Positions 9,109 to 18,619 are shown, counted from the stretch's first letter. The stretch: 64,000 nt of DNA from Blautia pseudococcoides (GCF_001689125.2 NZ_CP015405.2:4552501-4616500); one strand, 5' to 3'. The notes: generated by a model from the sequence alone, not told the origin. Program-made: numbers and translations.

Positions 9109-9860
9109 CAAAGAGAATTATACCCTGCCTGGACGTAAGAGACGGCAAAGTGGTTAAGGGCGTGAATTTTGTGGGAATCAAAGAGGTGGGAGATCCGGTG
9201 GAATGCGCCATTGCGTACGACAGGCAGGGAGCAGATGAAATCTGCTTTCTGGATATCACAGCAACCCATGAGGGAAGAGCGACTATGGCAGATGTGGTGT
9301 CCAGGACGGCAAAACATGTATTTGTACCCCTTACAGTAGGGGGAGGCATCCGTACAGTGGAGGATTTCCGGGAAATCCTCCGGGCCGGAGCCGACAAGGT
9401 TTCTGTCAATTCGGCGGCAGTGAAAAACCCTGAGCTCATCAGGGAAGCGGCAGCGGTATTCGGGAGCCAGTGTGTGGTGGCTGCCATTGATGCAAAGAGG
9501 GATGAGAAGGGCAGATTCAAAGTCGTGGTGAACGGCGGAAGGATAGATACAGGTCTGGATGCCATAGAATGGGCACAGAAGTGCCAGCAGCTTGGGGCTG
9601 GTGAGATCCTGCTCACTTCCATGGATACAGACGGATGCCGTGACGGTTTTGATCTGGAACTTACCAATGCGGTCTGTGGCGTGGTATCCATACCGGTCAT
9701 TGCCAGCGGCGGATGTGGTAAGCTGGAACATTTTTCAGAGGTTTTCAAGGAGAGTAAAGCGGATGCAGCACTGGCAGCTTCATTGTTTCATTTCCGGGAA
9801 CTGACGGTGGGACAGGTAAAGGAGCATCTGGAAGAAGAACGGATTCCGGTCAGGAGGTAG
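9102..9860 (+). CDS. hisF: Imidazole glycerol phosphate synthase, cyclase subunit
   Basis: A barrel enzyme that takes PRFAR and HisH-derived ammonia to imidazole-glycerol phosphate and AICAR, a link to purine synthesis. It opens [20 protein letters not shown] with the catalytic Asp in CLDVRDG; the second Asp lies in [15 protein letters not shown]. Phosphate-binding GGGIRT and ASGGCG loops are present. It has 252 aa, the normal length, overlaps hisA by 7 bases and precedes hisI by 3. Confidence 0.95.
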   Translation: MLAKRIIPCLDVRDGKVVKGVNFVGIKEVGDPVECAIAYDRQGADEICFLDITATHEGRATMADVVSRTAKHVFVPLTVGGGIRTVEDFREILRAGADKVSVNSAAVKNPELIREAAAVFGSQCVVAAIDAKRDEKGRFKVVVNGGRIDTGLDAIEWAQKCQQLGAGEILLTSMDTDGCRDGFDLELTNAVCGVVSIPVIASGGCGKLEHFSEVFKESKADAALAASLFHFRELTVGQVKEHLEEERIPVRR

Positions 9861-9863
9861 AGC

Positions 9864-10205
9864 ATGGATTTAGAATGTTATTTTGAAAAGAGCGATTTGA
9901 TACCTGCCGTTGTACAGGAAGCGGGCACAGGGGAGGTACTGATGCTGGCCTATATGAACCGGGAGAGTCTTCAGAAAACTTTTGAGACCGGATATACCTG
10001 GTTTTACAGCCGCTCCAGACAAGAGCTGTGGAACAAAGGTGCCACTTCCGGACATGTTCAGAAGGTGATAGATATAAAAGCAGACTGTGATAATGATACC
10101 TTGCTCGTAACAGTAGTTCAGACAGGCGCTGCCTGTCATACAGGGGCACACAGCTGTTTTTTTAGGGATATCTGGAAAAAAGAAAAAGGAGGGCGGCCTT
10201 TATGA
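9864..10205 (+). CDS. hisI: Phosphoribosyl-AMP cyclohydrolase
   Basis: Opens the adenine ring of PR-AMP, the third step of the pathway. Family hallmarks are [32 protein letters not shown] and the metal/zinc-binding DCDNDTLL and [13 protein letters not shown]. It is a separate 113-aa protein rather than a fusion to the pyrophosphatase, which is encoded next as hisE with a 4-base overlap. Confidence 0.95.
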   Translation: MDLECYFEKSDLIPAVVQEAGTGEVLMLAYMNRESLQKTFETGYTWFYSRSRQELWNKGATSGHVQKVIDIKADCDNDTLLVTVVQTGAACHTGAHSCFFRDIWKKEKGGRPL

Positions 10206-10528
10206 TGGATGTGATCAAGGGATTGTATGATGTGGCTTTGGAACGCAAGGCTGTAAAACAGGAAGGTTCTTATACCTGCTATCTTTTTGAGCAGGGGCTT
10301 GATAAAATTTTAAAAAAGTGCGGTGAGGAGTGCAGTGAGGTGATCATTGCTGCAAAAAATGGGGAGAATGGGGATACGGCTAATGAAATCTGTGACCTTC
10401 TTTATCATTTGGTGGTTATGATGGTGCAGAGCGGGATTTCTATTGATGAAGTGGAAGGGATTCTGGAGGAGAGACGGCAGAAGATTGGGAATCTTAAGAA
10501 GTTTCATGAAAGTGATCATGAGTCCTGA
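10202..10528 (+). CDS. hisE: Phosphoribosyl-ATP pyrophosphohydrolase
   Basis: Hydrolyses PR-ATP to PR-AMP, the second step of the pathway. It is a MazG-like all-alpha protein with the metal-binding acid cluster [15 protein letters not shown] and [12 protein letters not shown]. The length is 108 aa. Two adjacent ATGs are possible starts. It closes the operon and is followed within about 30 bases by a strong terminator. No hisD or histidinol-phosphatase gene follows. Confidence 0.94.
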   Translation: MMDVIKGLYDVALERKAVKQEGSYTCYLFEQGLDKILKKCGEECSEVIIAAKNGENGDTANEICDLLYHLVVMMVQSGISIDEVEGILEERRQKIGNLKKFHESDHES

Positions 10529-10554
10529 ATAGGTTGTGGACAAGAATAAACTGG

Positions 10555-10612
10555 GCGGCTGGTCCGGGAACTTTGCATGCTAGGTGCAAGGTGTCCGGGG
10601 CAGCCGCTTTTT
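10555..10612 (+). terminator. Rho-independent terminator of the his operon
   Basis: GCGGCTG at 10555-10561 pairs with CAGCCGC at 10601-10607, with further pairing inside (GTCCGGG region and a TTGCA/TGCAA stem), followed by TTTTTA. Confidence 0.8.
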
Positions 10613-10777
10613 ATGGTGGGATAAATGATTGTTTGGGGATATAAAAGGTGAACGGAATAGGCCGGTGGAAAGGCATCTGTCTAGGTGATTCCAAAACTGG
10701 AAATTAATTGTTCGGCGCTTGATTTTGTTTCCGGATCAATTCGGATATTGATATTTGCTGTTTTTGCCATGAATATT

Positions 10778-11641
10778 TTAAGTGGATGCGGCAAGGGAAG
10801 ATGCAGTGTCCTGGCGGACGTTTTGGCGGTATTGGGTGGGGGAGAGACCCACGGAACGTTTGAAGGCTCTGGAAAAATAATATTCGTCTTTCATGCCCAC
10901 GTAGGAACAGATTTCACGGATGGTGTAGTCTGTACGCTCCAGTAGAAGCTTGGAGCGCTGGATGCGGACGTTCAGGAGATAGTTTTGGGCTGTGGTTCCT
11001 GTGAATTTGTGGAATATTTTGGAGAAATAGCTGCGCTCCAGACCTACGTGATCCACAATGTCCTGGACGGTGATGGGGTAAATATAGTTGCATTTGATGT
11101 AGGATTTTGCTTTTCCAATGTGCTCGAAGAGGATGGTCTGGCTTTCTTTCTGGTAATTGCCGGAGAGACTGTAGGACTGGGCAATATTGGAGAAGATGGA
11201 GTACATGAGGGACTGGATGGTGAAGTCGTTGCAGAAGCCTACAGAGGACAGGTGCTCCGCCAGGGTCCGGATATTTTCATCTATGGAGTATTGGGGGTGA
11301 AGCTTGCGTACAGGGGAGCTGTGGGAGAAGCCCAGTTGGTCTGTGAGGGTGTCAGCGTTTTCACCGGTAAAAGCAAGCCAGCAAAAATGCAGCGGGTCTT
11401 CCGGGGAAGTGTGGTAGCTGACAAGCTGGGACGGATATATGATAAAGAGTTCTCCCTGCCGAATGGGATAGGTGTACCCCTCACAGATGTAGCTTCCCTG
11501 GCCCTGGGTAATATAGTGTATCAGGTATTCGGAACGGGTGTGGGGCGGCATGCGGAAATCGGGTGCGCATTCTTCATATCCGCAATATCTTAAATTTACA
11601 TCTCTTTTTGTTTTCGATGCGTAATATTCCTCAATTTTCAT
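10778..11641 (-). CDS. AraC-family regulator of the glycoside locus
   Basis: A 287-aa transcription factor. The N-terminal half is a cupin-like effector domain (residues about 20-110, with the His/Glu-rich patch around HTRSEYLIHYI). The C-terminal 100 residues are two helix-turn-helix motifs, ITVQDIVDHVGLERSYFSKI and YTIREICSYVGMKDEYYFSR, ending in the AraC signature with FKRSVGLSPTQYR. The ATG at 11641 follows AAAAAGGGGG; more upstream starts are less likely. It is divergent from the sugar-binding lipoprotein gene, so it most likely senses the imported glycoside and activates the transporter operon. Confidence 0.92.
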   Translation of the reverse strand: MKIEEYYASKTKRDVNLRYCGYEECAPDFRMPPHTRSEYLIHYITQGQGSYICEGYTYPIRQGELFIIYPSQLVSYHTSPEDPLHFCWLAFTGENADTLTDQLGFSHSSPVRKLHPQYSIDENIRTLAEHLSSVGFCNDFTIQSLMYSIFSNIAQSYSLSGNYQKESQTILFEHIGKAKSYIKCNYIYPITVQDIVDHVGLERSYFSKIFHKFTGTTAQNYLLNVRIQRSKLLLERTDYTIREICSYVGMKDEYYFSRAFKRSVGLSPTQYRQNVRQDTASSLAAST

Positions 11642-11761
11642 AATGAATCCCCCTTTTTTCATCAGTATAATACTAATATGCACAAAAAACAACATGAATC
11701 CATCATAAGGACAAGAGAAGATATTCTGTTTTGGAAGGAATCTTTTATAATTAAAACTATA

Positions 11762-11788
11762 GTAACTGTGAAGGTACGGAGCAGTTAC
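11762..11788 (+). repeat. Copy B of the dispersed repeat, with perfect 7-bp inverted ends
   Basis: GTAACTG (11762-11768) and CAGTTAC (11782-11788) flank a 13-base centre that includes GAAGGTAC. It lies in the 5' untranslated region of the ABC operon, so it could also be a local operator, but the near-copies at 7141 and 18746 favour a dispersed repeat. Confidence 0.55.
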
Positions 11789-11854
11789 CAGCCAGAAAGA
11801 AATGCTGATGGAAACATGGAAAACAGAGAAGGTATTACCAAGGAGGGAAAAAGT

Positions 11855-13144
11855 ATGTTGAGAAGAAAAATGTTAGCGGCAGCATTGGTGACAGGATTGG
11901 CAGGGACTTTGGTGCTTGGGGGCTGCCAGAGCGGTGGAGACAAAGGAAAGACTGCTGGCGGAAAGGACAGCGTGCGGTTCATGGTCGGGGGTTCGGCAGC
12001 GGAACTGGAGCAGTATAAAAAAGCAGTGGATGCTTTTAATGAGCAGAGTGAAAATGTAGAGGTAACCTTTGTAGGTGTGCCGGGTGACAATTATAACGAG
12101 AAGATCATGACACAGCTCAAGTCAAAGGAGGCTCCTGACTGTTTTTACTCGGAGGAGGCGTCATACGGGGAACTGAATAGATCAGATATGCTGCTGGATG
12201 TTGCCAAGTACCTGGACCAAAGTGATTCCAACTTAAAACGGGCGGATGTGCCGGAGAATTTACTGGAAAATTATACGTTTGAGGATAAGGTGACAGGGGT
12301 TCCGGTGGATTGTAACCCTATGGTGATCTATTATAATGCTGACTTGTTTAAGGGACTGAATATTAAGACGCCCCAGGAATATGTGGATGAGGGCAAATGG
12401 AATTTTGAGGCGCTGCAGCAGGTATCAGAACAGCTCAGGGATGCGTCTAAGGTGGGATTTGTCTATGAGAACTGGTGGGGGCCGCTTTACTCCTTTCTTT
12501 TCTCGGCAGAGGAACCGATCTATTCAGATGATATGTCAAAATCGGAGTTTGGTTCTGAGCGGACAAAGGCAGGACTGACCTATCTGGACAGTAATATCAA
12601 GTCAAAAGCGTTTACTTTTGCAGGCTCCCTTACCAGCGGAGAATCACCGGACACACTGTTTGTTTCAGGACAGGCGGGAATGTTGTATGCAGGGCGCTGG
12701 TATGTGGCGGATTTTACGGATTTGAGTTTTACATATGATGTAGTTCCCTTCCCCTATTATGAAGAGCCTTCACAGGCTGTCTGCGCTATGCCGGCAACAC
12801 CGCTGGTGATCAACAAAAAGACAGCCGATCCTGACGCGGTTTGGGAATTCGTATCCTTCTACTGCGGTGAGCAGGGACAGAATATCAGGATGGAAGGGCA
12901 GGGCAATGCGGTTCCCACAGTTGACGGACTGGATGAGATTGTACTGACCGGAACCCCGGAACATGCGCAGAACTTCCTGGACGCTGTTGATATGGCATTG
13001 GTATATCCAAAGGCAGAGGCACTTCACCCGGGTATGACGGATTCCATCACAGGCCAGGTGGAGAAACTGCTTGTAGGAGAGCAGGATGTGGAGCAGACCC
13101 TGGCAAATATCATTCAGACAGTTGATGATGAACTTCAGAAATAA
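11855..13144 (+). CDS. ABC sugar transporter, solute-binding lipoprotein
   Basis: A 429-aa extracellular family 1 binding protein. The start at 11855 follows AAGGAGG by 7 bases and gives a lipoprotein signal peptide: positive MLRRKM, a hydrophobic run, then the lipobox LGGC with Cys at about residue 24. The mature part has the domain architecture of MalE/UgpB-type sugar-binding proteins. With the two permeases directly downstream it forms an oligosaccharide or glycoside importer; the ATPase is not encoded here and is presumably a shared MsmK/UgpC-type protein. The GH4 enzyme next to it suggests an alpha-galactoside or related substrate. Confidence 0.93.
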   Translation: MLRRKMLAAALVTGLAGTLVLGGCQSGGDKGKTAGGKDSVRFMVGGSAAELEQYKKAVDAFNEQSENVEVTFVGVPGDNYNEKIMTQLKSKEAPDCFYSEEASYGELNRSDMLLDVAKYLDQSDSNLKRADVPENLLENYTFEDKVTGVPVDCNPMVIYYNADLFKGLNIKTPQEYVDEGKWNFEALQQVSEQLRDASKVGFVYENWWGPLYSFLFSAEEPIYSDDMSKSEFGSERTKAGLTYLDSNIKSKAFTFAGSLTSGESPDTLFVSGQAGMLYAGRWYVADFTDLSFTYDVVPFPYYEEPSQAVCAMPATPLVINKKTADPDAVWEFVSFYCGEQGQNIRMEGQGNAVPTVDGLDEIVLTGTPEHAQNFLDAVDMALVYPKAEALHPGMTDSITGQVEKLLVGEQDVEQTLANIIQTVDDELQK

Positions 13145-13171
13145 TAAGGTATGTGGGGAAGGGATGGATAT

Positions 13172-14056
13172 ATGAAGAAAAGTAAACTGGAAAAATCCAG
13201 AAACAGATGGGGGATCGTGTTTATCCTTCCCCAGCTCATCAGTCTGGTCTGCCTTGGGATCATACCCATTGTGATTGCCTTTGTACTGAGCTTTTTTGAT
13301 TGGAATGGGTTCAGCTCGCCGGTGTTTACAGGACTTCAGAATTTTAAGGAAGTGTTTACAGACCCGGATACGGCCATGGCCATTAAGAATACGCTTCTCT
13401 ATTCCGCGATCTATGTGCCATGTTCCATTGTTTTATCTCTGGGGCTTGCCATGCTTCTGAATAAGGCATGGGGGAAAATGTTTTACCGGGCGGTTTTTTT
13501 CTTGCCGCAGATTGTCACCTCTGTGGGGATAGCGGTGGTATGGTCATGGATTTACCAGCCCCAGTTTGGAATTCTGAATATGATACTTAAATTTTTCGGG
13601 ATCCAGGGGAAGGAATGGCTGCGTGACCCATCCACAGCTATGGGAGCGGTGATCGTTATGAGTATCTGGTGGGGGCTGGGATATAATATCGTGCTGTTTC
13701 TGGCAGGACTGCAGAATGTACCCAGGACTTATGTGGAAGCGGCGAAGATAGACGGCGCCAATGAACGGCAGGTGTTTTTCTATATTACGGTGCCTCTAAT
13801 TTCACCAACCACACTGCTGGTGACTATCACCACCATGATCAATGCGTTTCAGGTCTTTGACCAGATGTTCCTGCTGACTTCGGGAGGACCGGCCAAGAAG
13901 ACGTATACCATGGCAATTCACATTTATCAGACGGCATTTAAGAGTTACGAACTGGGGAAGGCATCCACGGCAGCACTGCTCCTGTTCTTTGTGGTTGTGG
14001 CTGTGTCTGTGATACAGTTTAAGCTTTCTGACAAATGGGTTCATTACGGAGAGTAG
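13172..14056 (+). CDS. ABC sugar permease, MalF/UgpA type
   Basis: A 294-aa integral membrane protein with six predicted helices. It contains the EAA loop that docks the ATPase, YVEAAKIDGANERQVFFYITVP. The start at 13172 (MKKSKLEK) follows a GGGAAGGGATGG purine run; the ATG at 13151 is less well placed. It pairs with the next gene as the heterodimeric channel. Confidence 0.92.
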   Translation: MKKSKLEKSRNRWGIVFILPQLISLVCLGIIPIVIAFVLSFFDWNGFSSPVFTGLQNFKEVFTDPDTAMAIKNTLLYSAIYVPCSIVLSLGLAMLLNKAWGKMFYRAVFFLPQIVTSVGIAVVWSWIYQPQFGILNMILKFFGIQGKEWLRDPSTAMGAVIVMSIWWGLGYNIVLFLAGLQNVPRTYVEAAKIDGANERQVFFYITVPLISPTTLLVTITTMINAFQVFDQMFLLTSGGPAKKTYTMAIHIYQTAFKSYELGKASTAALLLFFVVVAVSVIQFKLSDKWVHYGE

Positions 14057-14064
14057 GTGAGAGG

Positions 14065-14901
14065 ATGACAAGTAAAAAGAATAAACGGATCAATACCCTG
14101 CTGGTCCAGGTGATACTCATAGTCATGGCTGTACTTGCGCTGTTCCCGTTTCTATGGATGATATCCACGTCTTTGAAGGGCTCTGAGGAGGCATTTGCCT
14201 ACCCGCCCAAATTGATACCGGAAATCTTCCACTGGGATAATTACAAAAAGGCCATGACAGCGCTTCCCTTTGGGACAGCATATCTGAACAGTCTGAAGCT
14301 GGCTGTCATCAATGTGACAGGACAGGTGATCACCTCCGCTATGGCGGGTTATGCGCTGGGGAAACTTAGGTTCAGGGGCTCCGGGGTGGTGTTTGGCGGA
14401 TTTATTTCGGTCATGATGGTTCCTTATACAGTGATCTCCATTCCGCTGTTCCTGATCTTTAGCCAGCTTAACCTGATTGACACACATTTGTCCATTATTT
14501 TGATGACAGCTGCCTATATGCCTATGGGAGTATTCCTTTGCAGGCAGTTTATTATGGCACTGCCTGATGAGCTGATGGAGGCGGGCATCATTGATGGGGC
14601 AAATTATGGCTCCATGTTCTTCAGGATCGTACTTCCTCTTGTGAAGCCCGCGCTGGCTTCCCTGGGAATCTTCTCCTTTATGTGGAACTGGAACAGTTTT
14701 TATACACCCCTGATATTTTTAAATTCCCAGGAAAAATATACGGTGCCCCTGCTTCTAAATATGTTTAAGGGAAAATATACGGTGGATTGGTCGCTGATCA
14801 TGGCTGCCTCCACCATTGCGGTGATACCTGTGCTGATGGTCTATCTGTTTGCGCAGAAATATATCATTGAGGGAATTACGATCACAGGAATGAAGAGCTG
14901 A
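14065..14901 (+). CDS. ABC sugar permease, MalG/UgpE type
   Basis: A 278-aa membrane protein with six predicted helices and the EAA loop ELMEAGIIDGANYGSMFFRI. The start at 14065 (MTSKKNKR) follows GGTGAGAGG. It starts 8 bases after the end of the first permease gene. A C-terminal EGITITGMKS tail is typical of the family. Confidence 0.92.
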   Translation: MTSKKNKRINTLLVQVILIVMAVLALFPFLWMISTSLKGSEEAFAYPPKLIPEIFHWDNYKKAMTALPFGTAYLNSLKLAVINVTGQVITSAMAGYALGKLRFRGSGVVFGGFISVMMVPYTVISIPLFLIFSQLNLIDTHLSIILMTAAYMPMGVFLCRQFIMALPDELMEAGIIDGANYGSMFFRIVLPLVKPALASLGIFSFMWNWNSFYTPLIFLNSQEKYTVPLLLNMFKGKYTVDWSLIMAASTIAVIPVLMVYLFAQKYIIEGITITGMKS

Positions 14902-15002
14902 GGGATTTCCGTAACATGACTTTCTTACGGCCAGCGCAGTAAATGCCCAGGCCTGCTGAGGGATCACAACAGAAGATATAATAATTACAACAGGAGGGAC
15001 AT

Positions 15003-16325
15003 ATGCCAAGAATAGCTTTTATGGGGGCAGGCAGCACGATTTTTGCCAAGAGCGTGCTGGGGGACTGTATCCTGACACCCGAAATACAGGATTTAGAGAT
15101 CGCGCTGCACGACATTGACCCGGTGCGGCTGGAAGATTCCAGAAAAATGCTGGAGAATATCGCCTCCAATGCGGGGCGAAAAGTGAGGATCGAGACTCAC
15201 GCAGACAGGAAACAGGCCCTGAGAGGGACGAAATATGTGGTAAACGCCATTCAGGTAGGCGGATACGATCCCTGTACTATCACGGATTTTGAGATTCCGA
15301 AAAAATACGGACTGCGTCAGACCATAGCAGATACTTTAGGCATAGGAGGTATATTCCGGGCACTGCGTACCATACCGGTGCTGGAAGAATTTGCAGAAGA
15401 CATGCAGGAAGTCTGCCCGGATGCTCTGTTCATCAACTATTCCAACCCTATGGCAATGCTGACAGGATATCTGCAGACCTACACAAAAATAAAAACCATC
15501 GGACTGTGCCACAGTGTCCAGGTCTGCATTCCCCAGCTCTTCAAGGCCCTTGATATGGAAGAACTGGTGCCGGAGACAAGGTGGGAGATCGCTGGCATCA
15601 ACCATCAGGCGTGGCTTTTAAAGGTGCAGGACGGTAAAGGGAAGGATTTGTATCCGGAGATCAAAAAGCGGGCGGGCGCCTTTCTAAATGGTGAGGCTGC
15701 ATACGACGCGGACTGGGATAAAGTCCGTTACGAGATGATGCTGAGATTCGGATACTACATAACAGAGTCCTCAGAACACAATGGGGAATACACACCATGG
15801 TTCATAAAAGACAGATATCCGGAACTGATCGAGAGGTATAATATTCCCTTGGACGAATATCCAAAGCGCTGTATCAAACAGATCGGTGACTGGAAACAGA
15901 TGCGTGGGGAGCTGGTGCAGAATGCGGAGATCAAGCATGAAAAGAGCCGTGAGTTTGCGTCCTTTATCATTAATTCCATGGAGAATGATGTTCCCTACCG
16001 TGTTCACGGAAATGTACAGAATACAGGCCTGATACCCAATCTTCCTCCAAATGCCTGCGTGGAGGTTCCCTGTCTGGTGGACCGGGACGGAATCCATCCC
16101 TGTTATGTGGGAAATCTCCCGGAACAGTGCGCTGCCATAAACCGTACCAATATCAATGTCCAGTTACTTACCATGCAGGCCGCAAGATCCAGGCGGAAAG
16201 AGGATATCTATATGGCAGCCATGATGGATCCCCATACGGCGGCAGAGCTGTCCATGGATGATATCAGGGCAATGTGCGATGAGATGCTGGAGGCCCACGA
16301 CTCATGGATGCCAAAATACAGATGA
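15003..16325 (+). CDS. GH4 family glycosidase, alpha-galactosidase-like
   Basis: Family 4 glycosidases use NAD+ and a divalent metal to oxidise C3 of the sugar, eliminate the aglycone and reduce again. The N-terminal Rossmann loop is FMGAGSTIFAKSVLGD. The metal ligands appear as the Cys in GLCHSVQ and the His in AGINHQAW. The length, 440 aa, and these motifs fit MelA-type alpha-galactosidases better than the 6-phospho subgroups, but alpha-glucuronidase-like specificities cannot be excluded. Strong ribosome site AGGAGG. It lies 101 bases behind the permease. Its last 48 bases take part in a 64-bp tandem duplication. Confidence 0.88.
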   Translation: MPRIAFMGAGSTIFAKSVLGDCILTPEIQDLEIALHDIDPVRLEDSRKMLENIASNAGRKVRIETHADRKQALRGTKYVVNAIQVGGYDPCTITDFEIPKKYGLRQTIADTLGIGGIFRALRTIPVLEEFAEDMQEVCPDALFINYSNPMAMLTGYLQTYTKIKTIGLCHSVQVCIPQLFKALDMEELVPETRWEIAGINHQAWLLKVQDGKGKDLYPEIKKRAGAFLNGEAAYDADWDKVRYEMMLRFGYYITESSEHNGEYTPWFIKDRYPELIERYNIPLDEYPKRCIKQIGDWKQMRGELVQNAEIKHEKSREFASFIINSMENDVPYRVHGNVQNTGLIPNLPPNACVEVPCLVDRDGIHPCYVGNLPEQCAAINRTNINVQLLTMQAARSRRKEDIYMAAMMDPHTAAELSMDDIRAMCDEMLEAHDSWMPKYR

Positions 16326-16420
16326 CATTAGGATAAAGTGTGATGAGATGCCGGAGGCCCACGGCTCATGGATACCGAAATACAGATGACATTAGGATAA
16401 AGTGTGATGAGGGGCCGGAG
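16278..16420 (+). repeat. 64-bp tandem duplication across the 3' end of the GH4 gene
   Basis: Unit 1 (16278-16341) holds the last codons and stop of the GH4 gene. Unit 2 (16342-16405) repeats it with about five changes and lies outside the reading frame. A partial third unit starts at 16406 (GATGAG...GGCCGGAG). The low divergence suggests a fairly recent slippage or unequal-crossover event. Confidence 0.9.
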
Positions 16421-16482
16421 TTCCAGGACTTTTGGAAGCCCTCCAATAGGGCATATACGGAAATAATAAGGAGAACAGTTAC

Positions 16483-17484
16483 ATGGAGAAAGTGTTGAGA
16501 GTAGGTGTGCTGGGCATGGGAAACATGGGAAAAGCCCATGCGCGCAGCATGATGAAAATGGAAAATGTTAAGATTGCAGGACTTTGTTCCTCCCCCGCAG
16601 ATGATGCCAGGGTCTTTGCCTGCGAAAATCATTTGGACTGCGGGATCTATGATGACGGATACCGTATGATAGAGGAGGCAGGGCTTGACGCGCTGTATAT
16701 CTGCCTGCCGCCCTTTGCCCACAGCGGACAGCTGGAAGCAGCCGCAGATAGGGGGATTCATGTATTTATCGAAAAGCCTATTGCTCTTAATGTAGAGCGG
16801 GGAAAATCCATGGCAGACGCGGTAGAGCGCAATCATATTGTTTCCCAGGTAGGGTACCATATGAGATTCGGAAGCGCCGTCAGAAAATGGAAAGAATATA
16901 TGGACAGCGGAAAAGCCGGGAGGCCCACCCTGTATATGGCGGATTATGAGTGCAACAGCCTTCACGGCCCTTGGTGGCGGGACGTCACAAAATGTGGCGG
17001 GCAGGTCTTTGAGCAAGTCATCCACCTGTATGATATGGGCCTGTATCTGATGGGGGATGCGGACTGCGTGAATGGACATATCGCCAACCTCTGCCATCAG
17101 GATGTGGAGGGATATACCATTGAGGACACCAGTGTCTGCAGTATACATTTTAAAAACGGTTCCCTGGGTTCCATATGCGGCTCCAACTGTTCCGTAAAAG
17201 AACAGTGGAACGGCAGATTCCGGGTTATATGCCAGCATATGACCGCTGATTTTATGGACCATAACCATGCGGTCTTCACATTTACGGATGAGGAAACTCC
17301 CCATACAGAGACGGTTGCTGAGGATGTGGATGCCACATACCTGGAAGACTGCTGTTTTGTAGAAACGATACGGGGCAGACGAGAAAATATGGCCGGTGTG
17401 CCTGAGGGACTGAAAGGTCTGCGGCTGGTAAGCGCGGTGGTGGAGTCCTCCGCAAAAAACGGGGCATGTGTGGTGTCGGAATAA
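16483..17484 (+). CDS. Gfo/Idh/MocA family oxidoreductase
   Basis: A 333-aa NAD(P)-dependent sugar dehydrogenase-like enzyme. It has an N-terminal Rossmann fold with VGVLGMGNMGKAH, the conserved EKP motif (VFIEKPIALN, catalytic Lys at about residue 96) and a C-terminal GFO_IDH_MocA beta-sheet domain. It follows the GH4 gene in the same orientation and probably processes a product of the imported glycoside, for example by oxidation of a ring hydroxyl or of an inositol or sugar-acid intermediate. The precise substrate is not evident. Confidence 0.9.
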   Translation: MEKVLRVGVLGMGNMGKAHARSMMKMENVKIAGLCSSPADDARVFACENHLDCGIYDDGYRMIEEAGLDALYICLPPFAHSGQLEAAADRGIHVFIEKPIALNVERGKSMADAVERNHIVSQVGYHMRFGSAVRKWKEYMDSGKAGRPTLYMADYECNSLHGPWWRDVTKCGGQVFEQVIHLYDMGLYLMGDADCVNGHIANLCHQDVEGYTIEDTSVCSIHFKNGSLGSICGSNCSVKEQWNGRFRVICQHMTADFMDHNHAVFTFTDEETPHTETVAEDVDATYLEDCCFVETIRGRRENMAGVPEGLKGLRLVSAVVESSAKNGACVVSE

Positions 17485-17517
17485 AAAATGAATGATTCAC
17501 ATAAAGGAGAAGGTAAA

Positions 17518-18558
17518 ATGACAGGAAAAGAGATTGTTTCAACAGAACCGAGAAAGGCATTCCTCAGAGAATACGAAGATAGTCCGGTAAAAGAGAACGA
17601 GATCCGTGCCAAAGTGGATTTCGCCGCCGCAAAGCACGGAACAGAGTTTACCCATTTCCGGGGAGAGGATCCGTTCCTGGAAAATATATTTGACGAGGAG
17701 TATCTTCTTTTCAGAGAGAGCAATGAGGCTGGGGAAAAACCATTTTTCATGCGGCCGGGAAATATGTGGATCGGACATATCACCGAGATGGGGAGTGAAG
17801 TACAGGGATTTGAAATAGGAGAGCGCATTGCAGGCTACGGCCCGCTCAAAAGCACCCACACCCTGAAAGCCCGGGAAGCCTTTAAAATGCCGGAGCGCAT
17901 GACCTGGAAAGAGGCTGTATGCTACGACCCGGCCCAGTTTGCCTTGGGAGGGATCCGTGATGGTCAGGTGAGAGTGGGAGATAACGTGGTGGTCTCCGGC
18001 CTGGGAGCCATCGGTCTGCTTGCGGCCCAGTTCGCAAAACTGGCAGGGGCAGCAAAAGTCATTGTCTGCGACCCTATCGAAAAACGGCGGACAGTGGCCT
18101 TGGAAAACGGTGCGGACCTTGCCCTTGATTCTTCATCCGTGGACGTGGGCCTGGAGATCAAGAAGGCTACAGGCAAACGCGGCGCGGATGTAGTGATAGA
18201 GACCAGCGGAAACTATTATGCCCTCCAGCAGGCAATCCGGGGCGTAGCCTATAATGGAAATGTGGCAGTTGTTGGGTGGTATCACGAATGCCTGGGCGGT
18301 CTGAATCTTGGAAGAGAAGCCCATTTCAATCAGCCAAATATCATCATTTCCAGAGCCTGCAGTGAGCCGAACCGGGAAAACCCCAGATGGAGCTTTGAAA
18401 GAATCTGTGATACCTGCTGGGATATGCTTGCAAAAGGTCTTTTGAAATGCGAAAATATCGTTGACCCGGTTGTGTCCATGGACGAGGCGGCAGATACTTA
18501 CATGAGCATTGAACAAAACCCGGCCAGCAGTGTAAAGATGGGGGTGCAGTTCCGGTGA
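17518..18558 (+). CDS. Medium-chain dehydrogenase lacking the usual zinc Cys
   Basis: A 346-aa MDR-superfamily protein. ATG 17518 follows AAAGGAGAAGG and gives MTGKEIVSTEPRKAFL. The nucleotide-binding motif is VSGLGAIGLLAAQFAKLAG, with an acidic CDP after the second strand, which favours NAD(H). In zinc-dependent relatives the catalytic Cys sits in a CGTD/CGSD motif; here the matching place reads KHGTEF, and the four-Cys structural zinc lobe is absent. It may use a different chemistry or metal. It lies 33 bases after the Gfo/Idh/MocA gene, and a strong terminator follows, so it ends the glycoside operon. Confidence 0.85.
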   Translation: MTGKEIVSTEPRKAFLREYEDSPVKENEIRAKVDFAAAKHGTEFTHFRGEDPFLENIFDEEYLLFRESNEAGEKPFFMRPGNMWIGHITEMGSEVQGFEIGERIAGYGPLKSTHTLKAREAFKMPERMTWKEAVCYDPAQFALGGIRDGQVRVGDNVVVSGLGAIGLLAAQFAKLAGAAKVIVCDPIEKRRTVALENGADLALDSSSVDVGLEIKKATGKRGADVVIETSGNYYALQQAIRGVAYNGNVAVVGWYHECLGGLNLGREAHFNQPNIIISRACSEPNRENPRWSFERICDTCWDMLAKGLLKCENIVDPVVSMDEAADTYMSIEQNPASSVKMGVQFR

Positions 18559-18580
18559 AATAAAGAATAGACTTTTATTT

Positions 18581-18619
18581 ACGGCCTTAGGGGAAAATCC
18601 TCAGAGGCCGTTATTTTTT
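18581..18619 (+). terminator. Terminator closing the glycoside operon
   Basis: ACGGCCT (18581-18587) pairs with AGGCCGT (18605-18611), with inner GGGGA/TCCTC pairing, then TATTTTTTA. Confidence 0.85.
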
